Positions 1-5,618 of a stretch of 9,380 bases of DNA are shown here, piece by piece. The DNA comes from Planctomycetaceae bacterium (GTDB lineage Bacteria; Planctomycetota; Planctomycetia; Pirellulales; Pirellulaceae): assembly GCA_022614795.1 (NCBI GenBank), contig JAKEHX010000639.1, forward strand, positions 1-9,380, given 5' to 3'. The notes below the pieces were generated by a model. The model searched no databases. It was not told where the DNA came from and worked only from the letters and a program-made list of their open reading frames with translations. Position 1 is the first letter of the stretch. Each line of letters starts with the position of its first letter. The translations under genes and the position numbers were made by a program.

Positions 1-739
1 GCGGAACGATTGCCAAGGCCTCGCGCGGCGCCAGGCGGCTGGCCCGCAGCGTGTGCCGCAAGTTTACGCCATCGACATACTCCATCAGCAGATAGAAAAC
101 GCCGTCGCGCTCGCCAAAGTCATGAACCGTGACGATATTCTGATGATTCATGCGGGCCATGGCCCGGGCCTCGCGATTGAACCGCTCGGTGAATGCGGGG
201 TCCTTCGCCGCGTCGGGCGGAATCACCTTGAGCGCTACCAGCCGATCGAGATTCCGCTGCCGGGCCTTGTAGACGGTGCCCATGCCGCCCCGGCCCAGCA
301 GTTCGACGATATCCAGCTCGGGGAAATGACGTGCCAAATCTTGCCACTCGCCGCTGGCCGGCGGCTTTGAGCCGGAAGGTGGCGTGGTCGCCGCCAGGCC
401 ATTGGCCACCGGTTCAATGGCCGCACAGGCCAGTCCGCCGGCCATGAGGCACGCGGGACACAGCCCCTCTGGTGAATCGGGCGTCAGTGGCGAGCGACAT
501 TGCGGACAAAACCGCTGCGTCAGACGGGCGATGATCGTCTGGCGCACGTCGGCGTCGTTGGACACGGGTGCAGCGGGCTGCCGCCGCGGCGCGGAGACAG
601 GCTCGGCGACGACAGGCGCATGCCGCTGGCCCGCTCCCTTGGCCACCAGGATCGATATGACCACAATGCCGGGAATGACAATAAACATTCCCGCGCACCC
701 GAGGAGAATCAGAATCTCCATCCAGCCGAAGCCAATCAT
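1..739 (-). CDS. Membrane-anchored zinc-ribbon Ser/Thr protein kinase, 3' end cut by window edge
   Basis: This is the N-terminal 246 residues of a Hanks-type (PknB-like) Ser/Thr kinase; the catalytic HRD and DFG loops lie beyond the left edge. Residues about 8-33 form one hydrophobic helix followed by K/R/H residues, so a signal anchor with the rest cytoplasmic is likely. A Pro/Ala linker leads to a zinc ribbon with C78-P-Q-C81 and C94-P-A-C97 in the context EGLCPACLMAGGL, which I recognise from planctomycete kinases. The kinase fold follows: glycine loop GRGGMGTV (149-156), lysine K171 in VALKVI, the probable alpha-C glutamate E190, and hinge LLMEYVDG (217-224). The ATG at 739 has an in-frame TGA two codons upstream and an AGGTGA-like ribosome site. 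It is the last visible gene of the sigma factor/membrane protein set and probably acts on that sigma factor (inference). A 176-nt gap containing a long hairpin separates it from the preceding gene. Confidence 0.93.
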   Translation of the reverse strand, partial: MIGFGWMEILILLGCAGMFIVIPGIVVISILVAKGAGQRHAPVVAEPVSAPRRQPAAPVSNDADVRQTIIARLTQRFCPQCRSPLTPDSPEGLCPACLMAGGLACAAIEPVANGLAATTPPSGSKPPASGEWQDLARHFPELDIVELLGRGGMGTVYKARQRNLDRLVALKVIPPDAAKDPAFTERFNREARAMARMNHQNIVTVHDFGERDGVFYLLMEYVDGVNLRHTLRASRLAPREALAIVP

Positions 740-800
740 GGTTCACCTGACCAGGCGGTTCGTCCAAAACGAAAAATCAAGTCAATGGCAACGCGCGCAA

Positions 801-919
801 CTAAGTGGACCCGCAGAAACCTTTGCGTAGCGGAAGTCGCCAGACTTCCGGCGAATTGCACTGCTCCGGAACTCTGGCGAGTTCCGCTACAGCACAAGAC
901 ATTCTGCGGATCCACTTAG
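801..919. repeat. 119-bp nested inverted repeat with two head-to-head GTAG palindromes
   Basis: The outer arms are 801-818 and 902-919, 18 bp with 17 matches (CTAAGTGG at each outer end). Inside, 827-850 and 867-890 are inverted copies of one 24-bp unit, 22 of 24 matching. Each unit is GTAG followed by a perfect 8-bp stem with a 4-nt GCCA loop. The arms are CGGAAGTC/GACTTCCG in the first copy and CGGAACTC/GAGTTCCG in the second, so both differences are a compensating pair that keeps the stem. The whole could fold as one long hairpin. It lies inside the sigma/membrane/kinase operon and overlaps the membrane protein's stop codon. No target duplication or transposase is visible. It resembles a REP-type inverted pair (BIME) or a small MITE-like element. 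Confidence 0.85.
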
Positions 920-1227
920 CACTTATTCGCATCGCGCAAACGGGCTTGGGCCCGGTTCATCCACAAGATGCTGACGACCAAGATGATGACGTAGGGCATC
1001 CACAGCAGATGGTTATACGGCGTAGGAATCAGCAGAAGGCCAATCACGAAGGCCATCACAAGGACCCAAACGCCGATACTGCAGCGGATAACAAATGCCC
1101 GTTCTGCTGGTGTCGTCGAGTTGCGGATCGAGCACCAGGTGCCGATGATGCCGCCCACCAGGCCAATCAGCGAGCCGAGAATCGCGCCACTGTTCGCGAC
1201 GACGGAATTCAGGAATTCAAGGTCCAT
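916..1227 (-). CDS. Small three-helix membrane protein of a sigma/kinase operon
   Basis: A 103-residue protein made almost entirely of three predicted membrane helices, about residues 12-31, 47-67 and 73-90, with short polar loops (IRNSTTPAERAF between helices 1 and 2) and a basic tail NRAQARLRD. It has no catalytic motif. I recognise the general pattern (glycine-rich first helix, PAERAF loop, WMPY at helix 3) from uncharacterised planctomycete proteins beside ECF sigma factors and kinases, but no function is known to me. The ATG at 1227 is chosen over a TTG at 1290 because GGAG lies about 7 nt upstream and the extra residues look non-coding. The gene starts 84 nt after the sigma factor stop. 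Its TAA stop (918-916) is inside the terminal arm of the 801-919 repeat, so the C-terminus may have been altered by arrival of that element. A role in membrane sensing or sigma control is only a guess from position. Confidence 0.8.
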   Translation of the reverse strand: MDLEFLNSVVANSGAILGSLIGLVGGIIGTWCSIRNSTTPAERAFVIRCSIGVWVLVMAFVIGLLLIPTPYNHLLWMPYVIILVVSILWMNRAQARLRDANKC

Positions 1228-1311
1228 GACAAGCTCCACATCTTGAAGAGGCGCCCAGATGCACCTACTTCTTACGGATCTGGCCCACAAGGTTACAAGC
1301 GATGCCGCGCA

Positions 1312-2049
1312 CTACTCGCCGCGCAAGGCCGCCAAAAGCAGCCGCAGCTCGTCATCTACATCCTCTTGCGCCGTAAGGGTTTGCGCGATTTCACCTCGCA
1401 GCGCCTCGCGATACTTTTGCCGCAGGCGGTGAATGGCGACCTTGACTGCCCCCTCGGTCATGCCGAGCGTTTCCGCGATCTGCCGCAGCGGCGGTGCCCC
1501 GGTCTCGCCGGTGAGAAAAACCTTGAGCGCTTCAAACAGCGCCAACTTGCCGGCCTCGACGTGCTCTTGGCGCAGGCCAGCGATCGTCCGATCGAGCAGC
1601 GTCAAAGCCCAGCGGCGTGCGAAAATCCGTTCCGCGGTCCAGTCGTGGCTCGGCTCGAGCTGATAGCGCGTTTCGCCGTCGTCAAAATCGAGCGGCAGGA
1701 TGCGCCGGCCGCCGCCGCGCTTCTGAGCCGCCGCCCGCTCGTGCTGCTTACTCACAAACCGCGACACGGCGGTCAAGAGGAACGCCCGAAATCGCCCTCG
1801 CTCGGGATCGGCGTCGGCCAGATACCCTTTCTCCAAAAGCGTGGCAAAAAACTCCTGGGCCAGGTCGCGAGCATCCTCGGCCGAGTGGCCGCGGCGGCGG
1901 ATGAAGGCATAGACCGGATACCAATAGGCCCCGCACAAATCGGCCAAAGCTGCCCGCGACGGTTCCCCCTCCTGCCTGGCCGCCTGGACGATCAGGCTCC
2001 AGTGCGTCGTGTGGAACTGCGAATCACCGGCTTCGACGGCAGGAGGCAT
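1312..2049 (-). CDS. ECF RNA polymerase sigma factor, planctomycete kinase-associated type
   Basis: A 245-residue sigma-70-family factor of ECF type. Region 2 spans about 36-108 (ALADLCGAYWYPVYAFIRRR, then AEDARDLAQEFFATLLEKG) and region 4 about 186-220, with a helix-turn-helix LRQIAETLGMTEGAVKVAIH and the following RLRQKYREAL. It would direct RNA polymerase to a small promoter set. The N-terminal TTHWSLIVQAARQ is typical of planctomycete ECF factors next to kinases. The ATG at 2049 is preferred to a GTG at 2103 because this family begins shortly before that motif; neither start has a good ribosome site. No classical zinc anti-sigma factor is encoded beside it. Instead a three-helix membrane protein and a Ser/Thr kinase follow on the same strand. 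In region 2.2 the usual acidic DAED is D59-A-R-D62. Control by kinase phosphorylation, as for the Vibrio EcfP-PknT pair, is an inference. Confidence 0.93.
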   Translation of the reverse strand: MPPAVEAGDSQFHTTHWSLIVQAARQEGEPSRAALADLCGAYWYPVYAFIRRRGHSAEDARDLAQEFFATLLEKGYLADADPERGRFRAFLLTAVSRFVSKQHERAAAQKRGGGRRILPLDFDDGETRYQLEPSHDWTAERIFARRWALTLLDRTIAGLRQEHVEAGKLALFEALKVFLTGETGAPPLRQIAETLGMTEGAVKVAIHRLRQKYREALRGEIAQTLTAQEDVDDELRLLLAALRGE

Positions 2050-2061
2050 GCCGGCAGTATA
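2049..2061 (-). promoter_or_regulatory. Possible -10 box giving a leaderless sigma-factor mRNA
   Basis: On the minus strand TATACT (2061-2056) matches five of six bases of the TATAAT consensus. It lies so close to the sigma factor ATG that transcription starting 7 nt downstream would begin at the A of the start codon. No Shine-Dalgarno sequence precedes that ATG, which would fit a leaderless message. No convincing -35 box is present at the expected spacing, so this is weak. Confidence 0.2.
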
Positions 2062-2116
2062 ATCTGGCCCGATGTCCCTGTAGTCCCGCGCGGCGCAACG
2101 CACATTGGCAGCATCT

Positions 2117-2140
2117 GGCCCACACGGAGTGTGGGCCTAC
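2117..2140 (-). repeat. GTAG-plus-hairpin element downstream of the symporter gene
   Basis: On the minus strand GTAG (2140-2137) is followed at once by a perfect 8-bp palindrome GCCCACAC-TCC-GTGTGGGC with a 3-nt loop; the stem is 9 bp if the last G of GTAG pairs with the following C. It begins 5 nt after the symporter's TGA stop. No T-tract follows the stem on the minus strand, so it is not a classical intrinsic terminator, though it could shield an mRNA 3' end. It has the same GTAG-then-stem architecture as the palindromes at 827-890, 7560-7630 and 9344-9367 but a different stem sequence. Confidence 0.7.
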
Positions 2141-2145
2141 TTTGT

Positions 2146-3513
2146 TCACGCCAAATCCGCCAGCGCCTTGTCCTCCGGCGTGTGTTGGAGCGGCGGCCCG
2201 CGCTCGTAACCATCGAGCAGGCAGCTCACGTTCACGTCCCCCATCACATTCACGGTCGTGCGGCACCGATCGAGGAACCAATCGACGGTGAGCAGAATCG
2301 GGATGTACTCGATGGGCAGACCGACGGCGTTGAACACAAGCGTCATGGTGACGATGCCGGCTTCGGGAATGCCGGCCGCACCTACCGAGGCTGCGACGCT
2401 GGTGAGGACGACGAGCAGTTGCTGCCAGAAGGTCAGCTCGACGCCAATCAGTTGGCTGATGAACAGGGCCGCCATCGCCTCATAGAGTGCCGTGCCGTCG
2501 TTGTTGAAGTTGGCTCCGACGAGCGCCCCGAGGCTGGCCGATCGTTCGCGAAGGCCGACCTTTTCGACGAGGCAGGCATAGGTCACCGGCATTGTGGCGG
2601 TCGAACTGGCAGTCGAAAACGCCATGACCAGTGCGTCGCGCATGCCCCGGAGCACATCCAGAGGCCTGGCCCAGGAGCCGAACCAAATCCGCACGAGGTA
2701 GTACGTCATTTGCAGCGCCAGCCCGATCAGGACCGCAATGATGAACGCCCCCAGGCCAATGAACGCGCCGAAGCCCTTGGTGCCGACGATGCTGGCCACG
2801 ATGCCGAATACGGCTAGTGGAATCACCTCGATGACCCAGTGCAGCAAGATCAGTAGCGTCCGAAAGCCGACATCAACGACGTCCGCGACGGTTGCGACCT
2901 TCAAATCCTTGAGCCGGCGAAGCGCAATGCCAAAGGCGATTGCCAAGATGATGACAGAGATCACTTTTCCGCCATCGCCGAGCGGGCCGAGGATGCTCCG
3001 GGGAACGTTGTCGAGAAACTGCGCCAGCAGATCGGTCTTTTGCTCCTGCTTGGCTTCGGCGGCAAGGCGGCCGGCATTGGTCCATTTTCCAGGGCGCACC
3101 GTGTTGGCCACGGCGAGCCCGATGAAGATGGCCACCAGCGTATTCAGCACCAGCAGGCTTACCAGCCACAGGCCGCTGCCTCGAGGAAAATTGGCATGCA
3201 TCAGGGCCTGAACGACGGCCAGCAAAATGAGCGGCGCGGCAAGCGCGCCCAGCAGACGCAGGACGAGTTGGCTCGGAATCGCCAGCGGCTGGGCGCTCTC
3301 GCCCAGCAGCACACCGACCAGCACGCCCAGCACGCAGCCGCCGAGGATTCGCAGGTACAGCGGCGTTTCGTGCCACCAGCTGAACCATCCTCCCGATGAG
3401 CCGTGTTCGCCAGTCGTCGGGGGCGCATCGGGAGGCCTCGGCGGCTTGGCTGGGGCGTTGCTTGTCGCCGGTTCGCTCATGGGTTCGACCGTCGAGGGCT
3501 CAGGCAAGGACAT
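2146..3513 (-). CDS. Dicarboxylate/amino acid:cation symporter (GltP/EAAT family)
   Basis: A 455-residue inner-membrane protein of the DAACS family, which imports acidic amino acids or dicarboxylates with Na+ or H+. The first 45 residues are a Pro/Ser-rich tail. Membrane helices begin at about 52. Hairpin 1 has the serine-rich STASSTATMP (300-309); the unwound TM7 motif is N337-N338-D339-G340-T341; hairpin 2 has GIPEAG (381-386); TM8 has DWFLDRCRTTVNVMGD (411-426). By alignment to the archaeal transporter GltPh, D415, R418, T419, N422 and D426 match substrate- and ion-binding D394, R397, T398, N401 and D405. The retained arginine argues for an acidic substrate such as glutamate or aspartate. 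The usual NMDGT methionine is asparagine here, so coupling may differ. The ATG at 3513 is chosen for an upstream GGAAG; 3579 and 3480 are alternatives. It ends just before a GTAG hairpin and is transcribed divergently from the ATP-grasp gene. Confidence 0.93.
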   Translation of the reverse strand: MSLPEPSTVEPMSEPATSNAPAKPPRPPDAPPTTGEHGSSGGWFSWWHETPLYLRILGGCVLGVLVGVLLGESAQPLAIPSQLVLRLLGALAAPLILLAVVQALMHANFPRGSGLWLVSLLVLNTLVAIFIGLAVANTVRPGKWTNAGRLAAEAKQEQKTDLLAQFLDNVPRSILGPLGDGGKVISVIILAIAFGIALRRLKDLKVATVADVVDVGFRTLLILLHWVIEVIPLAVFGIVASIVGTKGFGAFIGLGAFIIAVLIGLALQMTYYLVRIWFGSWARPLDVLRGMRDALVMAFSTASSTATMPVTYACLVEKVGLRERSASLGALVGANFNNDGTALYEAMAALFISQLIGVELTFWQQLLVVLTSVAASVGAAGIPEAGIVTMTLVFNAVGLPIEYIPILLTVDWFLDRCRTTVNVMGDVNVSCLLDGYERGPPLQHTPEDKALADLA

Positions 3514-3650
3514 GGGTCGCTTCCGGGTGGCAGGTTGCGTTCCAAGCCTAAGTGCAGCTAGGTGCGGACACAATCGCAATGATGAAGAATGTGTGAACTG
3601 CCCGCTGGATTAGCGCTGGTTGGATTGCTGTTCCGCGGTTGGGCCGCTAG

Positions 3651-3812
3651 ATTGCTCGCTGCCTCGTCACCCTTCGCGTTGCCATCAACCCCGCTGGTGC
3701 CTGCATAAAGCTCTCCATCGCTCAGACCGGTGCTGAAGGTGTCAAGGGGACCACGAGCACCGAAGAGGTGCTCCGCGAGCTGCCGGCTGAATACCTGGGC
3801 CTGGAGATTTGA
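3651..3812 (+). pseudogene. Coding-like open stretch, possible gene remnant upstream of the ATP-grasp gene
   Basis: Between the symporter start (3513) and the ATP-grasp ATG (3823) no complete gene is convincing. This frame runs 53 codons from just after a TAG at 3648 to a TGA at 3810. By my count 37 of 53 third positions are G or C, and many codons start with a purine, as in real genes. The C-terminal part reads as plausible protein, for example TSTEEVLRELPAEYLGLEI. There is no ATG or GTG at its front. The stop is only 10 nt before the ATP-grasp ATG, as for an upstream operon partner. I do not recognise a family. It could be the 3' remnant of a decayed gene, a frameshifted gene whose 5' part lies in another frame, or chance. 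The rest of 3514-3650 shows nothing else I can support. Confidence 0.3.
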
Positions 3813-3822
3813 CCGCTGCTTC

Positions 3823-5001
3823 ATGGGCCGACGTTTGATCATCGTGGGGGCCAGCGCCAGAGCCGCTGCGTTTTCGACGGCCCGGGCCGGCTTTGAGCCG
3901 TACACAATCGACCTGTTTGCCGACCGCGACCTGGCCCAGCTTTGCCCAGCCGTGCGGATCGAGCGGTACCCGCTGGGGTTCCTACGGGCGCTAGCGGCTG
4001 CACCCAAGGCGCCTTGGATTTACACGGGTGGTTTAGAGAACTATCCGCGCCTGGTTGCCCGAATGGCCGGGATTCGGCCGCTCTTGGGTAATGGCGGCGA
4101 GTCGTTTCGCGACATTCGAAACCCGCGTCTATTGCGCGCAGTGCTGCGAGAGGAAGGATTCTCGTGCCCAAGCGAGTGGACTGGCAGCGATGTTGACTCT
4201 GGTCGGTGGCTCGTCAAGCCGCGCCGCGGCAGCGGGGGCTTGGGGGTTCGCTTCGCTACGCGCGACGACCTTGCCGCACCTCCGCACGGCGCGATTTTGC
4301 AGGAGTACATCGCCGGCGAAAGCGCCAGTGCCGCGTTTGTCACTGCGGGTGGACTCGCGGTCCTGTTGGGCGCGACTCGACAACTGATCGGCCGCGATTG
4401 GGGCCTTTCGCCCGAGTTTCTCTACGTCGGCTCGATTGGGCCGCTCGACCTGACCGGGGCCGAACGGGCCAGGCTCGCGCAACTTGGCGAGGCGCTGGCA
4501 CGCCGGTTTGCTTTGGTGGGCCTGTTTGGAGTCGATTTTGTGCGCACCGCCGATCAGCTATGGTCCGTCGAAGTGAATCCGCGATATACCGCGTCGGTGG
4601 AAGTGCTCGAACGGGTGACTGACCGGCCCTTCCTCAGCTTTCACGTGGCCGCGTGTGAACGCGGCGAGTTGCCGCCGCCACTGAACGTGCCCAGCGGTTG
4701 CTGCGCTGGCAAGGCGGTCGTCTATGCCCGCGGCCAATGCCTTTGGGGCCCTCCGTCTTTGGCGGGAACCGATATGACCGAGGATTCAATTCCGCCAATG
4801 CCGGAGGGCCCGCTTTCGGTCGCGTGGCCAAATATCGCCGACGTGCCGCACATCGGCCAGCGGTTCCTCGTTGGCCAGCCGATCGCTACGGTGTTTGCAA
4901 CGGGAACGAACCCGGACGACGTCCAATCAGCGCTTCGCCAGCGCGAGGCGGCGCTGCTCGCGTCGCTGGCATCCACGCGGCAGGCTGATCCCGCGGGTTA
5001 A
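3823..5001 (+). CDS. ATP-grasp family carboligase (COG2232-like)
   Basis: A 392-residue soluble protein of the ATP-grasp superfamily, enzymes that join a carboxylate to an amine or thiol through an acyl phosphate. The N-terminal nucleotide-fold segment is RRLIIVGASARAAAFSTARA (3-22). The ATP-binding core has VKPRRGSGGLGV (131-142), the strand and hinge ILQEYIAGE (158-166), and the Mg-binding end GLFGVDFV (233-240) with WSVEVNPRYTASVEV (247-261), where D238, E250 and N252 are the likely metal ligands. The C-terminal ADVPHIGQRFLVGQPIATVF (339-358) is typical of COG2232 proteins. Relatives occur in gene sets for tetrahydromethanopterin-linked one-carbon transfer in methylotrophs and planctomycetes (recalled, not checked), but no such gene is in this window and the substrate is unknown. 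The ATG at 3823 is used because the Rossmann-like strand starts there; an in-frame ATG at 3730 adds 31 unlikely residues. Its TAA overlaps the apt stop. Confidence 0.85.
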   Translation: MGRRLIIVGASARAAAFSTARAGFEPYTIDLFADRDLAQLCPAVRIERYPLGFLRALAAAPKAPWIYTGGLENYPRLVARMAGIRPLLGNGGESFRDIRNPRLLRAVLREEGFSCPSEWTGSDVDSGRWLVKPRRGSGGLGVRFATRDDLAAPPHGAILQEYIAGESASAAFVTAGGLAVLLGATRQLIGRDWGLSPEFLYVGSIGPLDLTGAERARLAQLGEALARRFALVGLFGVDFVRTADQLWSVEVNPRYTASVEVLERVTDRPFLSFHVAACERGELPPPLNVPSGCCAGKAVVYARGQCLWGPPSLAGTDMTEDSIPPMPEGPLSVAWPNIADVPHIGQRFLVGQPIATVFATGTNPDDVQSALRQREAALLASLASTRQADPAG

Positions 5002-5528
5002 TACTTCACGATGCTATACGCCTTATATGGGGCGATGGCCGCTGCACCGCCCAGGGCTGTCAACTCAATCGCAAAAGCACAGCCTACGATATTCGCGCCA
5101 GACTTCTTCAGCAGCTCGCAGCAGGCCAGCACCGTGCCGCCAGTCGCCAGCAGGTCGTCGACCACAAGCACGTTCTGCCCCTTGTGCACGCCATCCACGT
5201 GCATTTCCAGCGTGTCGGTGCCGTATTCCAACGTGTAATGGTGCGAGTGGCGGTCGTACGGCAGCTTGCCAGGCTTGCGGACGGGGACGAAGCCCGTGGT
5301 GAGCTCGATTGCTAGCGGGGCGGCGAAGATGAACCCGCGCGCCTCGGCCGCGACGATCGCGTCGATCCTCTGCCCGCGAAACGGCTCCGCCAGCCGGCGA
5401 ATCGACTCCCGAAAGGCCGTTGCATCGGCCAATAGCGGCGTGATGTCGCGAAACAGGATGCCGGGCTTGGGAAAATCGGGAATGTCGCGGATGTATCGCT
5501 TCAGGTCCAGCGACTGGGGATTGGTCAT
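4998..5528 (-). CDS. apt: Adenine phosphoribosyltransferase
   Basis: A 176-residue cytoplasmic enzyme that converts adenine and PRPP to AMP and pyrophosphate in purine salvage; the length is normal for the family. The N-terminal DIPDFPKPGILFRDITPLL (15-33) is the characteristic Apt segment. ARGF (63-66) and RKPGKLP (84-90) are the substrate-loop motifs, and VLVVDDLLATGGT (120-132) is the type I phosphoribosyltransferase PRPP loop with its paired aspartates. All key residues appear intact. The ATG at 5528 has GGAG about 7 nt upstream. It lies 90 nt after the lipoate-ligase gene on the same strand, so cotranscription is possible. It converges on the ATP-grasp gene with a 4-nt overlap in which both TAA stops share one TTAA, leaving no room for a terminator between them. 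Confidence 0.98.
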   Translation of the reverse strand: MTNPQSLDLKRYIRDIPDFPKPGILFRDITPLLADATAFRESIRRLAEPFRGQRIDAIVAAEARGFIFAAPLAIELTTGFVPVRKPGKLPYDRHSHHYTLEYGTDTLEMHVDGVHKGQNVLVVDDLLATGGTVLACCELLKKSGANIVGCAFAIELTALGGAAAIAPYKAYSIVKY

Positions 5529-5618
5529 GACTCGCTCCGGCTTGTGGCGCTCAATGGGCGCTAACGGGGTGGTCGAATATAGCGGCGACAGGACAAATCC
5601 GCGAGCGGAGGAGCGGAG

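Noticed and set aside
801..919. Insertion sequence
   Set aside because: It has inverted ends but is 119 bp long, encodes no transposase and shows no target duplication.
1268..1290. Partial copy of the 2117-2140 element, from a shared TCTGGCCCACA
   Set aside because: Only 11 bases match and no hairpin or GTAG is present, so chance similarity is as likely.
2117..2137. Classical intrinsic terminator for the symporter
   Set aside because: The stem is strong, but no run of T follows on the minus strand, so it is listed as a palindromic element instead.
805..2817. A 670-codon open frame on the plus strand
   Set aside because: It is antisense to the membrane protein, sigma factor and symporter genes. 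Its translation is rich in Arg, Gln, Asp and His with no domain, typical of a frame opposite GC-rich genes.
3589..3708. A 39-codon plus-strand frame beginning MCELPAGLALVGLLF
   Set aside because: It is short, has mixed third-position use and no ribosome site. It might be the front part of a frameshifted gene joined to 3651-3812, but I cannot support that.
3730..3822. Upstream ATG start for the ATP-grasp gene
   Set aside because: The 31 added residues look unlike any ATP-grasp N-terminus and overlap a different coding-like frame; the nucleotide-fold strand begins right after the ATG at 3823.
3558..4007. A 149-codon minus-strand frame across the symporter/ATP-grasp gap
   Set aside because: More than a third of it is antisense to the ATP-grasp gene, the sequence is low in structure, and codon composition favours the plus frame.
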